From assembly GCF_011075055.1 (NCBI RefSeq), contig NC_058154.1:6802620-6866619 (forward strand): DNA of 64,000 nucleotides. The letters are read 5' to 3'. The first letter of the stretch is position 1. Every line of letters begins with the position of its first letter. The notes below the pieces were generated by a model, which saw nothing but the letters and a program-made list of their open reading frames with translations, was not told the DNA's origin and ran no database searches. The translations under genes and the position numbers were made by a program. The DNA comes from Mangifera indica (Eukaryota > Streptophyta > Magnoliopsida > Sapindales > Anacardiaceae). Below are positions 23,043-36,960 of the stretch, piece after piece.

Positions 23043-23562
23043 AAATGATGAAGTGCAAGTAGGATTTCATAAACTCCTTGTTTTTCTACACAAAATGATA
23101 ACATGTGAAAAGTTGGGATCATTTCTGATACATTTTGATAGCAATGCTTCAGTTGGTGTAGTTAATTCTCTATACACTTCATTTCGTGTGTGTATCATGT
23201 TGCTTCATGTCATCATGAATTCTTATTGGGCATATTTGCTTGTGTAATGGGATTGTCAACACGTTTCTTAGGGCTAACTTGACCGACTAAGATTACCTTT
23301 TTGTTTTATCTCAATTTGGCTATAAAAAAGGGCATTACACTTTAGTATATTTTATCCTAGAATTTCTTGAGTTTGTTAAATCTATGTGATTCTTTGCAGC
23401 TTACTTGTTATCTTATATACATTGACTACCAGGGAGTGAGTTATCTAATCCTAATATACTTTTTATGGATGGTTTTTTGAATTGCGCTATTAAAGATGTT
23501 TTAACACCAAATAGTCTAGCAATTTGTTTAGTTGCTAATCTTTGTTTTATTTTTTGTCTGCA

Positions 23563-23769
23563 GAAATATATTATCTGTCCATGGTAAAAAAGGAAAATTT
23601 GGAGTTTGAACCCTTTTATGCTAGAAATAGTTCTTCAAGCAACCATCTTACATGTTGTTTGAAACAACCAGTTGGAGAAAAGCACCCTCTGTACCATTGT
23701 GGATCATGTAAAGTGTCCTATAAAAGCATGCCAAAAAAAGATTATACTGTGATGGTGTTCCTAACATAG
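23563..23769 (+). pseudogene. Unrecognised open stretch with an upstream splice acceptor-like site
   Basis: A polypyrimidine stretch ending TTTTTTGTCTGCAG is followed by about 68 open codons with four cysteines, two of them as CGSC and two as CC, then a stop. I do not recognise the sequence. The splice-like start suggests a terminal exon of a broken gene, but no partner exon is identifiable, although another CTTTGCAG acceptor-like site lies near 23393. It may equally be a chance frame. Confidence 0.2.
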
Positions 23770-24118
23770 GTTTCTAGGAAGTCTTATGTTGGCTACTTAT
23801 GCCTTGAAAAAGATGTTAGGGTAGTTATTCTAAATTCAATCATTTGATCAATTTATGAGCATTAATTTGTAAATTATATCATGCTTTTATATTAATAAAA
23901 TGATATTTTTGTCATCACTATCTTACTTTATATAATTAGATGAATGCTCTTAGGATGGTAAAACCATGATGAGGGAATCATGAAAACCCTATGGGCATAA
24001 ATAATGACAATTCTAGAATCATTCATAGTATTGATATTATTCTAGCCTAGGGCACAGATAATAGCTTAAGATTATCATAATGTTGAACAATCCTATTAAA
24101 AGGTAGTGATAGATCTCA

Positions 24119-25866
24119 TATAACATCCCATTTTAGATACATGTCCCTACATAGAATATCACTCAAAAAGACATGTTAACTTCAAACTTTTACATAAAAG
24201 TTTGAAAACCAAGTAATGATAGTCATGGTGCATAAAGAAATATCATAAATCCAAAATACATAAATATAGTCCAATAGTGAAAAAGACCAAAATGCCCTTG
24301 CCTTTATGCGTTGTCTTGAGTTGAATCGTTGGCTTCCTACTGCCCCATCACTGCTGCCCTATTGCTTCACAATTCTATCTAAAAAACCACAAAAAGAACA
24401 TATGAGTGAAGCATACTCAGTAAGTTGGTGACCGCGTGACACCTAATAAATATACATGTGCAATATAATTATTCATAACATCATATGTCATTTATTTATT
24501 CCTTTTATGGTGACACGAATGTTTTCTACCATATCATATGCCTACTCGAATCAGCTTGGTGCCAACACCCAATCCTCAATGGCGGTGTCATTTTAGATGA
24601 CTAGTGCCAAGCGATGTTTGTTGATGTCTTGGATGCTTGATCAAAGCATCAGACATCCCAAATGTTAGTCATAAAGTACAGCTAGTGCACATGCTGACTA
24701 GACTTCAAGCTATGGATACCATATCTTAGGGAAGTAAGACCTCAGGCCTTTCCCAATGTCACACTTGAATCTCAGATGCTAAGACACCCAATATCGATGT
24801 ATAATCATAAAAAGGGTACCAAGGTCACACAGACTAGCTTTGATATTTTCATAACCAATTGCACACAACTCACAACTTGGTGGTCTAAAATATATAATAC
24901 ATTGCTTTCTAATTTTTGACTCGAAATTGTTTCGATCGAGGTTCGTGTCATTATCCACATGAGGACTTCAAAATCTTTTTTTGTGTCATCTTCCATATAG
25001 TTTTACACATTTCATATTATCACGACTTTGTTTTTCATAATTCTTTTTTATAGGGGCAAAATAATTATTTTTTAATACCATATATGGATATAGGAACTTC
25101 ATACTATCACTATTACCTTTATACTCACTTGTAGAATTTCCCCAAATGTACATAGGGTTGTATGTGTGTACCCAAATACACATACAAAGGCATGCATTAA
25201 TCAAACATGAGTATGTAATCTAGGGTGGTATAAATGATTGTGTCAAACATTTATCTGACCATCCCAAACACAATATATAAACCTAAAAATCACTTCTTAA
25301 CTTCCTTAAGTGTCTATACCATGGCTCCACTTCTCATTACACCTCAACACAGATTTTGAACATCAGTCAAAGTGCTACCATATGCCAAATCATTTCACAT
25401 TCTCTAACCATGATTACCATGCTATTCCTCATACTCACATTCACCACAACAACAATTCTAATAGATATCACAATTCCTTTAAATTATAGCATCAACAAAA
25501 AACTCAATTCATCACACCTATTTTCCATATTAACGAATTATAAAACAACACATTACTAAATCATCAATTGAATATTAACAATAATGATAAACTAATCTCA
25601 TGATTTAACTCAAAGGTTCAATAGAACCTAACCAAAGAAAATTCACTAATTTAGTCTATCAAATGCATCAATAAGTCAACCATAACAAGAATTACAAAAA
25701 GTCCACCATATTAAAAAATCATCTAGAATAATCACATGCATTCCAATAGTATAGCAATTTTGTTACCCATAATTCCACACATATCAATTAATATGCATAA
25801 TCCAATTCAAATTAATCCATCAATCTAGATAACAAAATCAGTCAATATCTTATAGAGAAAAATTAT
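24119..25866 (-). repeat. LTR (minus orientation), left partner of 32689-34743
   Basis: Collinear with the right-hand LTR: ATAGTCATGGTGCATAAAG, ATCCAAAATACATAAATA, AGTAAGTTGGTG/AGAAAGTTGGTG, then CACTTCTTAAC and ACAGATTTTGAACATCA. Its final part is replaced at about 25815-25866 by an inserted plus-strand LTR. The missing end (ATGTCATATGGGAAAA...) is found again at about 29160, which suggests about 3.3 kb of foreign DNA within this LTR. Confidence 0.7.
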
Positions 25867-27955
25867 AACATACATAAGTAAGCTAAGGGCATTTTAGTCT
25901 ATTTTTTAGCTTTAAATTTGGTAATTCTTAAATTTCTGTGGTACATGCTCATGTATGGAGATGTAATGACCATGAATGGTCAATAGAAAGTCAAACTTTT
26001 GGACCAGATTGTGTTTGTAGCAAAATAAGAAGTTTTCTTAGTTATACAACTAGGCATAGACGGTGTATTGAGCCTTGAAGATAAAATAAAACGCATCAAC
26101 CCTAATTTTATCACATTCTTTTGCTTCCCAATTGCTTAAAAAGTGAGAGAATGTGTGAGAAGAGTCTGTGGCCACCTGAGGAATCATCGCCGATCACCTG
26201 AATTACTGTAACTGTGCAAGGGAGGCTTTGTTGCTAGATTCTAAGTAAATGGAACAACTCCCCTTGCTTGATTATGAAATCCTTGAAGTTTATCTATTAT
26301 GCATATGATTCAGAGTTAATTAAGCATGAATGTAATAAGTTATATGATGTATGTGATTATGAAATCGATTATGAGGAACCATGTCAATGCTTAGTTTCTT
26401 GAGTACATGAATATTTTGAATGTTGGTTTGATAGATCAATAAGGTCATAGATGTTATGTGTACATTGATTGTATGGCATGACTTTTAGTAAATAAACTAC
26501 CTAGGGGACTTAGAGATTTTTTACATCAGCTTGTATATGTGTTTGAGAGATTTTTTATGCAATTAGAGCAATGTAGAAACCTTAGGGTGCAATCTCTAAA
26601 TCGTCGCACACGACCGTGTATGGTCCCATACACACTTATGTGTCATTCCAAAAATTTTGAAAGTTCAAAGATCTAGCACTCATACTGAGGGGAGAAATGC
26701 ACAGTCATGTGGTATAAGACACATGCCCATGTATGGCTTTCCAAAAGTGGACGACATGTGCTAGAGGACACGTGGCTTGTACACGTGGATCCAAGTACAT
26801 AGGAGTATGTCCAAGTCAACTCCCCGCGTGCATCTACTTTATACACGACTGTGTGCTAAGTGTCACATATTCTTGTATATGGTTTATGAGGCACATGACA
26901 TGGGTTGAGAAGCACATAATAGTGTACCCTTGACAAAGACAAAAGATGATTATATCCTTAGGCTACATGCATAAGAAATAAGAGTTATGTGAGAAGAATA
27001 ATAAGCTAATAAAAGATAAATAATTCAATAAAGACATAGATAAGGTGCCTGACTGTTTGGACGATGACACAAATTCAAATTGAGTCAAAAGTTAGCAACC
27101 TTAATACTAGTGTCACACAACTTGATATTTACCAATTATGTGCATAAATGATGATATTTGTGAGAGCAATAGGGTTGGATACCTATGAGATGCATCATGT
27201 ACTTGGCATCCAGGCATATAGCCACTTAGTTCAATTCAAGTGTGCATGGTAAGGATGTGGTTTTTAGATATTTCTCATAGGATCAGAAGGATGCATTACA
27301 TAAGTACCTAAGGTAAGGGCCATCTTTGGATAGTTAGTCAATAGTGCCAATAAACTTATGTGGTAAGGGAAAAAGTTGCTATTAGAGATTTTCCCATGTG
27401 ATCAAGGTGTCCCATTTAGATAGCCTAATAGGTCGTTTGACATATGTGTAAGGCACTACAATAGCTTTTGCCAGGTATTAGATATGTCGATTCCAGTTTG
27501 GATCTCATAGTTTTCATGGATGATCCATGTCATGGTACCAAGGTGCCATAATGTGATAATAGTGAGCTTACAAATGGAATGCGAATTTTATCATCAAATA
27601 ATTTATTAGTCATAAGTGCCAAAAGGTTTTCACTTAGTGAGTTTTACTCATGTGTTTTCTTTGTATGTTTTACAAGTAGAGGTGAATAGTGAGACAAGCA
27701 AGATCCAGCGATCTAGCTAACAACTACATGAAGCAAGGGTTTGTTATTATTCAGTTTATTAGACACATAGTTTTCATTACTGTTATTGTTATTGTTTTAT
27801 TGTTGTTATTATTGCCAGTATTTTTCAAACATTTGAGGTTTTTATGAATATTGATTAATTAAGTATTTTAATTGCATCACATTTTTTCACATTCTATGAT
27901 TGTGATCATGTAATGAAGTTTTCAAATAGTCAAGTTGTGCACGTTTCTTTTGTTA
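25867..27955 (+). repeat. Plus-orientation LTR (5' side of a deleted element)
   Basis: It begins TATAACATACATAAG, a degenerate form of the TGTAACACC start used by related LTRs, followed by GGCATTTTAGTC. It includes ACACGACCGTGTATGG (26607) and GGCTTGTACACG palindromic motifs. The end portion near 27540-27955 reappears in direct order at 28375-28676 and in inverted order at 28700-28860. The start limit is approximate. Confidence 0.55.
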
Positions 27956-27959
27956 AATT

Positions 27960-28370
27960 CCCATCAGGATAGTGCATTAATTATAGAAAGGTGAATAAGA
28001 CAGTAGTAAAGAATAAATACCCACTCTCGAGAATTGATGATTTGTTTAATCAGCTCAGTAGTGTTTTAGCATTCTCAAAGATAGATCTAAGGTTAGGGTA
28101 TCACAAAGTTAAAGTAGTAGAGCAAGATATACCTAAGACTAATTTTAGAATCTGAAATGGGCATTATGAATATGTGGTCATGCCTTTTAGAATGACTAAT
28201 GCCTCGACAGTATTTATAGACCTTATGAATAGGGTGTTTCATGATTGTTTAGATAAGTTCTTGGTGTTGTTCATTGAGGACATTTTGGTCTATTCTAGAA
28301 CTCAAAAGAAGTATAGGCAACACTTGAGATTTATGCTCTAGAGGCTAAAAAAGAGCCAATTTTATCTATA
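27960..28370 (+). pseudogene. Ty3/gypsy reverse transcriptase fragment
   Basis: The plus frame reads [37 protein letters not shown] and [20 protein letters not shown], followed by the catalytic block [12 protein letters not shown]. The first catalytic Asp is Glu. Three or more stops interrupt it. No gag, protease or integrase adjoins: the fragment sits between two LTR pieces, so nearly all of the internal region has been deleted. Confidence 0.85.
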
Positions 28371-28374
28371 TCAA

Positions 28375-28676
28375 GGCACTAAGGTGTAGTAGTATGACAG
28401 TAATTAGCTTACAAATAGAATGCGAATTTTATCATTAAATAATTTATTAGCCATGGGTACCAAAAGGTCTCTACTTACAGAGTTTTACTTCTGTGTTTCC
28501 TTTGTATGTTTCGCAAGTAGAGGTGAGTAGTGGGGTAAGTGGGGATCCAACGGTCCAGCTACCAGCTGCACGAGGCAAGAGGTTATTATTATTTGTTTAT
28601 CAAACAAATAGTTTTTTTTACTATTATTATTATTGTTTTATTATTATCATTATTGCTAACTAGTGTGGATTTTTGT
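28375..28676 (+). repeat. LTR fragment, direct repeat of 27540-27835
   Basis: Matches through GCGAATTTTATCATYAAATAATTTATTAG, TTTGTATGTTT(C/A)CAAGTAGAGGTGA and the ATTATTATTGTTTTATT stretch. It stops where a minus-oriented LTR begins (TGTGACACCCC at 28677). Confidence 0.8.
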
Positions 28677-29345
28677 GACACCCCTCCCATGATACATACT
28701 TCTGATAGGAATATAACTAAAGAGATATGCACAACTGGACTATTTGAAAACTTCTTTACATGATCATAATTATAGAACGTGCAAAAAGATGATACAATAA
28801 AAACACTTTACTAATCAATATTCATAAAGACCATAAATGTTTGAAAATAGCATAAAAATTAATTATCACGTGGCTTAAATGACCTCGTTGACGATTCTTC
28901 ACATTCTTAAGCTTCAAAGAACTTTATTTTTCTTTCAACTCTCAGTAGAATTCTAAAAATGTGTATAACAATCAACCAAACATATTTTACGATTCTTTTT
29001 ATTTTTCAGTATAAATAGCAATACACGGGGCTGCTACCTAATAATGGCAGTTTTTGAAATCATTATGAAATGAATCCTTATCCAATATTTGAAAGCATTG
29101 ACCATATATGAGCGTGTATACTAATATACATAAGTGTGTTTGTCACCCATACTTAGCCAATTTGCATATGTCATATGGGAAAAGGTTATTTTGTCATTGC
29201 TAACATATACACGAATGTGTGGCCTTCCCATATGGTCGCATAACCCTATAATCACATATAATATTATTCAAGCATAGTTAATCAAGCATAGAAGACAAAA
29301 GATGAAAATAACCTTGGACATACTTATGAGTATTACATTTCTTCC
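28677..29345 (-). repeat. Shortened 3' LTR (minus) adjoining the element 2 internal region
   Basis: On the plus strand it begins TGTGACACCCCTCCC and ends TATGAGTATTACA, directly followed by TTTCTTCCCTTTTAAAAG, the complement of a polypurine tract. Its first 180 bp match the start of the LTR at 34744 and, inverted, the end of the plus LTR at 27955. Its last 190 bp match the end of the LTR at 32689-34743. It may be an internally deleted or chimeric LTR. Confidence 0.6.
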
Positions 29346-32300
29346 CTTTTAAAAGAATTTTTTCTCAAAAAATTCATTCAATCAACTATGGAAACACCAG
29401 TCCTAGACAACTTCGCTGGAGGTAACTCTAACAAAAACCTTATCACCTATATCAAGCTTCAACTTCTGTCTCATATCATACTTCACCTCTCAGATGGTCT
29501 CTTTGACCTGATGGTTCCTCCAAAAAACATTTACTAGTAGAATTTGCTTGTTCTTGAGCTATTTAAGTCGTCTATCTAATATCTGAATCGGATGCTCCTT
29601 ATAAACCAAATTAGCCTTAAGCTTTATATTGTTAACTCCCGACACATGAGTTGGGTCACTAATGTGCTTACAAAGTAATGACACACTCGCTGGCAACACC
29701 AGTCCGTAGACAACCTTGCTTATACACTCCAAAATCTCAAAAGGTGTTCAAAACCTTGGAGCCAATTTTCTTTTCCATCAAAAACTTATCACATCATGGT
29801 AAGAGGTAACTCTAACAAAAACCTTATCACCTACATCAAGTTCCAAGTCTTGCCATCTCTGATCTACATAACTATTTTCGTGATCCTAAGCTTATCTCAA
29901 CCTCGATCATTTTATAAGTTATCTTCTAGGCTTTTCTCAAGGTCATCTCTAACCCTAAAGCTTATGCCAAAGTATCTCTCTCACCTATCTCATCTTAATA
30001 AAGTGGTAATCTTCACTTTCTCTTATAAAGTACCTCATATGAAACCATATGGATGGTCGATTAATAATTATTATTATAAGCAAATTCCATTTGTTGTAAC
30101 ACTTTGATCCAGTTGGCTCCTTAATCCAAACAACATGCCATTAACATGTCCTCAATCACTTAGTTCACCCTTTTATTTTACCTGTCGATCTAAGGATAAT
30201 AGGTTGTATTAAATGCTAATCTTGTACCTATAGAGCTCTACATGCTTTGTCAAAATGTTGAAATGAATTTTGTATCTCTATGTAACATAATCATCTTAGG
30301 TACATCATAAAGCCTTGGTTAGTCTAATACAATTGATCGATGTTGGTGTTGTCTTTAACTGAAATAAAATATGCTGACTTAGTCAGTCTATCCATAATCA
30401 CCCATAAGGCGTTAAATCCATTTATGACCTTTAATAATCACACTATGAAATCCATAGAGATGTGCTTGAATTTTCACTTAGTGAAACTCAAAGCCTATAA
30501 CAACCCTAACAATCTCTTATATTCAGCCTTAACCTATTGACTTACCAAACACTTGGTTACAAACTCTATCATAAATAGACTTTCTCAAGTCTTAATACAT
30601 TTTTACACTTTGAGGGTGAGCAATGTAACAGGAACTATAAGCCTCTATAAGGATATTATTCCTCAAACCATTAATATTGGGAACATAAACTCAACCTCTG
30701 AATTATAAAACATCATCAGTAATAATGAAATTTGGCTTAACACCCTTAATAAGCGACATGGATCTCATCTAATAAGGTTGATGAAATCCTTAACCTAACC
30801 TTCAACCTAGTGACCAACTTAATTTGGTCTTTTATAAACTCTTGTTGTAATTCTCAGTGAGCAATAATTTGAGACACTATTACCTTTCTGCGCAAGGCAT
30901 CAACTATTACATTAGCTTTCCCCAAGTGATACCTGATATCATAATCATAATCCTTCATTAGTTTCAGCCATTGCTTCTATCTCATATTCAATTTCTTCTA
31001 AGTGAAAAAGTACTTCAAACTCTTGTGATTTATGTAAATATTGCACTTTACTCCTTACAAATAATACCTCCAGATTTTTAATGTATACACAATTGTGACC
31101 AATTTTAAATCATAGGTGGAACATCGAATCTTATAATCCTTGAGCTTTTGGGAAACGTCAACAATCATTTCCCTCTCTATATCAATAAAACACCCAAACC
31201 TTAGTAAAAAGTATTTGTATACAAGTCATAATGCTCACCCTCAATTGGTAATGCTAAAACTAGTGTAAAAGTCAATCTATCCTTTAACTCTTGGAAACTT
31301 CTCTCATTTGCATTAGACCATCTGAAAAGAACATTATTCTAAGTCAACTCAATCTTACTTGAGTCTATTGAGATCCCATTAGCTGATACGATATCCCTAA
31401 AAATATCACACGATCCAACTAAAACTCACATTTAGAAAATTTGACATATAATTGTCTATCTTTTAATCTTTATAATTCAAACCTCAAGTGCTACTCATAT
31501 TCCTCCCAAGTCTTGGAGTATACTAAATTTTTGTTAATAAACACCACTAAGAACTTATCAAAGCAATCTTGGAATACCTTGTTCATCAAGTCTATAAAGA
31601 CTGTTAAAACATTTGTTAACCTAAATGGCATCATTACAAACTCTATATAATCAATGCCTATACACATTAGCCTATCTTTATTTTTTACTAATAGGATTGA
31701 TATGCCTTAAGATGAAAGATTGGTCTAATAAAACCATTACCTTGAAGCTCTTATAATTGGTTCTTCAATTCCTATAGTTCAACTATCTAGAGAGCTAAGT
31801 TGATGTTAAATTCAACCTCTCTCTCAGATGCCAACTCTGGCAAATTATTTGGAAATATTTCCTAAAATTGGCATATAATAGGAGTATTTTGCAAGCTTGG
31901 GATTGACTTATCAACCTTATTCATAATATGTGCCAAACATCCTATACATCTTTTACTCAGCATCTTTCTTGCTTTCACACAGCCAATCATCATACTTAGT
32001 ATGCAACCCTTACTAAAAGTGAACTCCTCACTGTTATCCAGTTGGAACTGAACTTTCTTCTTCTTGTTGTTAATCTTCACTCCCTAGCAACTCAGGAAAT
32101 TCATTCCCAGAATAATGTCAAAATTTGGCATAACAAACATCATTAAATCCATGACCATCTCTTGGCCTCTTAAGAATATTGTCTCACCCAGTTACTCAGT
32201 ATTTTATCACCATTAGGCATCTTAATACTAATCTCTATCATAAGGGTAGGTTCTAACCCTAGCTTCTTAATAATCCTTTAGGCAATGAAACTATAAGTAG

Positions 32301-32688
32301 CATTAGAATCAATCAGAATATATAATGGGCAAGAATAGAAAGAAAACTGACTTATCATAATAGATGGGCTAGCCTCAACCTGAGTCTAGGTCTTTACAAA
32401 GACCCTCACTTATCCTCCCTCTATAACCTTCTCAACAGAGGCAAGTGTTATTGTCGTGTACTCATGAGCAAAATGTCTTGGTTGCTTGTGTCTGAAATAA
32501 ACCCTCTATCAAGTAACACATTTATTGGTACATCTATGGCCAAACTTATGATAGATAAGAAGGTCATCATACCTTGGTTGTTTATCTCTTTAAAGTCATT
32601 CCTCACATCTTAGCCTCTTACTCTTCTAGCCTTTTTGGAACCTTAAGACTAGAATCTCTTCTTGCCCTTGTTCCTCTTAGAAATGTCT
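29346..32688 (-). pseudogene. Decayed gag(end)-pol of a Ty3/gypsy chromovirus, element 2
   Basis: Read on the minus strand. Gag C-terminal end and a broken Cys/His knuckle are at about 32440-32680. Protease is at about 31860-32360; the open stretch 31862-32080 reads VQFQLDNSEEF and ARKMLSKRCIGCLAH, typical of the protease-RT spacer. RT is at about 31280-31760, with MNKVFQDCFDKFLVVFIN followed by Lys-Asn in place of the catalytic aspartates. RNase H is at about 30880-31200, integrase at about 29700-30640, and a chromodomain-like tail (HPIQILDRRLK) near 29560-29610. The first part of gag and the primer site are absent next to the 5' LTR, so the 5' internal end is deleted. A segment of about 40 bp (GGTAACTCTAACAAAAACC...) occurs at both 29421 and 29804. 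Confidence 0.8.
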
Positions 32689-34743
32689 TATCACATCTTT
32701 AAATGAGACATGCACTCAGAGAGACGTGCTAGCTTAAAATTCATATATAAAAGTTTATAGCAATGACTTGTATAATAAATTAACATTCCATAATCCCAAA
32801 AATGCATTTATTAATTCTTAAGATAGAGTACAAAAATTTGAAAACTAGGTAATAATAGTCATGGTGCATAAAGAAATATAAATCCAAAATACATAAATAT
32901 AACCTAATAATAAAGAAGACTAAATTGTCTTTGCCCTTATGCAGTACCTCAAGCTGAACTATTAAATCTCTTATAATCACCTCGCTGCTCCATAATTCTA
33001 CCTACAAAACCATAAAAAAGAACATGTGAGTGAAACACACTCAGAAAGTTGGTGGCCACACAACATTTAACAAATATACATGTATATCTTTACTATTCTT
33101 AATATCATGTGTTCTTTATTTATTCCTCTTGTGGTAACATAGATGTTTTTCAAGCATTCCAGAAGCCTATCTTAATCAGCTTGGTGCCTAATGCCTAATC
33201 CTCATTAGTGCTGTTATCCCAAATGACTAGTGTCAAATAATGGATATTGGTGTCCCAAATGCTTGATGAAAACATGACACATCTCATATGTCAATCATAA
33301 AGTAAACCAAGTGCACATATCGATCGGGTTTTTGGCTACAAATACCATATCTTTATAAAAGTAAGACCCTACACTTCTCCAAATGTCGTACATGAATCTT
33401 GATGCTAAAATGCCCAATATCGGTATATAACATAAAAAGGTATAAAGGTCATACAGACTAGCCCTGATATTTTCACAACTATACTATATACAACTCATTA
33501 GTTTAAAATATATAATACATTTTTTTGAGTTTTTGCTTGAAATCACTCTGATCATGGTCCATACAATTGTGCATATAGTCGAGCACTCCTAAACCTCTTT
33601 TCATGTTATCTTTCATATAGTCTGACACATTTCATATTATCATAACTTATTTCTTCATAATTCTCCCTTATAAGGGTAAAATAATCCTTTTCATACCATA
33701 TACGGACATAGAAACTTCATACTATCACAATTACCTTCATACTTTTTTATTTTCAAATTTTCCCCAAATATAGATGAAGGTGTATTCTACATGTATGAGG
33801 GCGTATGTGTCTTCCCAAATACACATACATAGGTATGTGTTAATCAAACACAGGTGTGTAATCCAAGGTGGCATACACAACTGTGTGTCCTATACTATAT
33901 GGGTTTGTATTCATTCTTAAATTAACACTTTTGTGGCTTAATTCTAACATGAGAAGAATTCCCCCCAAACATACAAAGTTGTGTGTGCATACATATGCGG
34001 GTATGCAATATCTTTTTTTCCATAATTCATAATAATGATTTCTTGCTTTATCTAGCCATCCCAATCACAACATAAAAACCTAAAAATCACTTCTTAACCT
34101 TTACAAGTGTTTATACCGTGACTCTACTTCTCAGTACACCTTAACACAGATTTTGAACATCAATCAAAGTGTTACAACATGCCAAATCATTTCACTTTCT
34201 TTGACCATGATTACAATGCTATTCCTCATACCTCTATTCACCATAGCAATAATTCTAATAGATATCACAGTTCCTTTAAATTGTAACATCAATTCAATAC
34301 TTAATTTATCATGCCTATTTTCCATATTAACGAATTATGCAACATATTACCAAATAATCAATTGTATATCAAGAGTAATGATCAACTAATCTTACGGTTT
34401 AACTTGAAGGATCAATATAACCAAACCAAAGAAAATTCCATAATTCAGTTTGTCAAATGCATTAATAAGTCAGCCATAACAAGAATGACAAAAAGTCCAT
34501 CATATTCACAAATCATTAAGAATAATCACATTTTTTCCAATAGTATTGCAATTTTGTTACCCATAATTCCATACACGTCAATTAGTACGTTTAATCCAAT
34601 TTTCACATGTCATATGGGAAAATACTATTTTCCCCTTGCGTACACATACATGACACGTGGCCTTTCTACATAACCATGTAACCCCATAATCACATATAAT
34701 ATTATTTAAGCATATTTAAGGCTATTTTGGTCTTTTGGATTTG
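32689..34743 (-). repeat. LTR (minus), right partner of 24119-25866
   Basis: Collinear with 24119-25810 along almost its whole length and, in its last 140 bp, with 29155-29330. It starts TATCACATC where related LTRs have TGTAACACC. The right end is cut by the LTR starting at 34744. Confidence 0.75.
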
Positions 34744-36960
34744 TGTAACACTTTTCTCTAGATATATTGCCCTATTTGAAATATGACCAAAAGAGACTTG
34801 CACAACTAGACTATTTAATTCAAAACCATATAATGCATGATCATAAATATTCAAGCATGCAAAAAGGTGAAATCTGAATAAATAGCTCAATTGTATAAAA
34901 TAGTTAAGACGTTATTACAATCAATATGTCTAAAAAATAACTAAAAATTAGTAATGTGCATAACCGAAACATAAATACAAAAAGCGATCTAAAAATCTAA
35001 AAATGATGTTTTTGTCCTTTGCTCTCATGCAACTACTCGTTAGACCACTAGCTCCCTGGCATACCCCGCTACTCATATTTACCTATAAAACTACAAAAAT
35101 GAATGTATAAGTACACTTAGTAAGTCTATGACCTTTCGACACCCTTAATACACATAAATCTAATATAACTAGCGTTTCAATTATGAATCTAGATATGGTC
35201 ATAACTCGACATTCTTGTGCCCAAACATAAGCCATCCACAAAGTTTACTAAAGCCTAAGCTAAAATCAACATATCTGATGCCCTACTAAAATATAAGATA
35301 CCTTGCATGTCACTATTTATTGTGCCTTGCACATATGCCATATGACTTTTTGGGCTAACTAACTAGGACACCTTAGTCATGCAGAAAAAAATCTGGTAGT
35401 AATCTTTTCCCTTATCATATAAGCTAATTGAAATAGTTGTCTAAACCATCATGGGATGCCCTCTATCATAGGTATATATGTAATACGTCTTGTTGACCAC
35501 TTGAGGAATAACTAAAAAGCTATGATTTTTTACCATGCACACCTAAATTGAATTAAGTGGCTATACACCTTGGCGTTAAGTGCATGATGTATCATATAGG
35601 TATCTAGCCTTTTTGCTTTCATGTATCTTGTCATTTCTATACACATCTAGTGGCTAACTAGATATAAACCACTTTCCTTAACTTTTCTAATTTTTTACTT
35701 GGATCTAACATGGTCAAGGTAATGTACCATATTTTACATAGTCGAACACTCTTTCTAACTCTATCTGACTTGCCTTTGTTACTAAAGTCTCTTATTCTTT
35801 CTTTTTTTCTTCTTCCTCTCCATTATCACACTTGAACTAAGGGCAAAATAGTCTTTTAAATACCTATACGAGTATATGCCTAAGGTGTAACCTCGTATAC
35901 CTCTTTTTAAGAACGATATTTGCTTTTAGAAAATCACACACAGGTGTGTGTTTTACACCACTTTATCATGTAAGCCTTGCCTCAAAACGAGTGCATGAAC
36001 ATTGCATAATTTTTTATTTTAAACTAAGGACACATAGATGTGTACAAGGCTATACACAACCATGTGTAACAACCTAGAAGTCATAAAATTTGCTAGTTCT
36101 ACCTATTTCGGTGAACACCTAGCAACATTAACACATACACATGCCTCAAAATTAATATCTAAGCATCCTAAACTAATTTCAAATACACAAAGAAACATGA
36201 AAATAACCAGCACATCAAATTTTGGCTTCCAATATCATCATTTTATCATGTTTAATTTAACTTCACACTTCAAAAGACATAAATGTTTGATCCATGTTTA
36301 TAAACAGTCACAACAACCTATTCTTCAACTAAAATCACATATTCAACACACCATTTGGGATCACATAATTATCATCATCAAAACATAGTTTTACCCTTTA
36401 TAACATGTTCACTGGTTTCATAACATCAAGATAACAATGTTTATGCATGATTTTTACACAAAAGGATCATTCAAACTATATTAAAACAAACAAAACTACA
36501 ACATTTAGTACCATATGATCATAATCTTTTAGAATTCGTTCTTTGAACAACTAAGAGGAGGACCAACTTACTTGACTTCTGAAGATTAATAAGGTTTTCA
36601 TGGGTTATGGTGTTTTCGATGATTGACAACTTTCTCTAGTGATTAAAAACCTTTCTTCTTTTTCCTCTCTTTCTGGGTGTGTGGCTAAAGGTGCAAAAAT
36701 AATAATGAAAATTAGGTTAAATGCTATTTTATTTTTACCTCTTAGATGTGACACATGGGCATGTGTTATGTCACACAACTAAAGCAATACCTGATCTTTT
36801 CGTGATTATAATCTTATTGAGAAATTCAAACTTACTGATGATACACAACTATGTATACCCTAATACACAGATGTGTATCACTTTGGAAAACACTAATAAA
36901 CTCATTTAAAAAGTAAGAGAAAATATTAGAATGCCTTTGGGCTTACCTATGGGTGTTATA
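34744..36960 (-). repeat. LTR in minus orientation, probably solo
   Basis: Runs from TGTAACACTTTTC to TATGGGTGTTATA, in keeping with the ends of neighbouring LTRs. Neither side shows a primer site or polypurine tract of matching orientation. On the right it abuts the gag of a plus-strand element. An alternative is that it is the 5' LTR of element 2 with 32689-34743 as a later insertion. It contains ACACAACTATGTAT-type palindromes near 36845. Confidence 0.55.

Noticed and set aside
28600..28670. Possible CRISPR-like or regulatory ATT/TTA repeat
   Set aside because: Low-complexity trinucleotide-like tract in LTR DNA, in a plant nuclear context; no spaced repeat structure.
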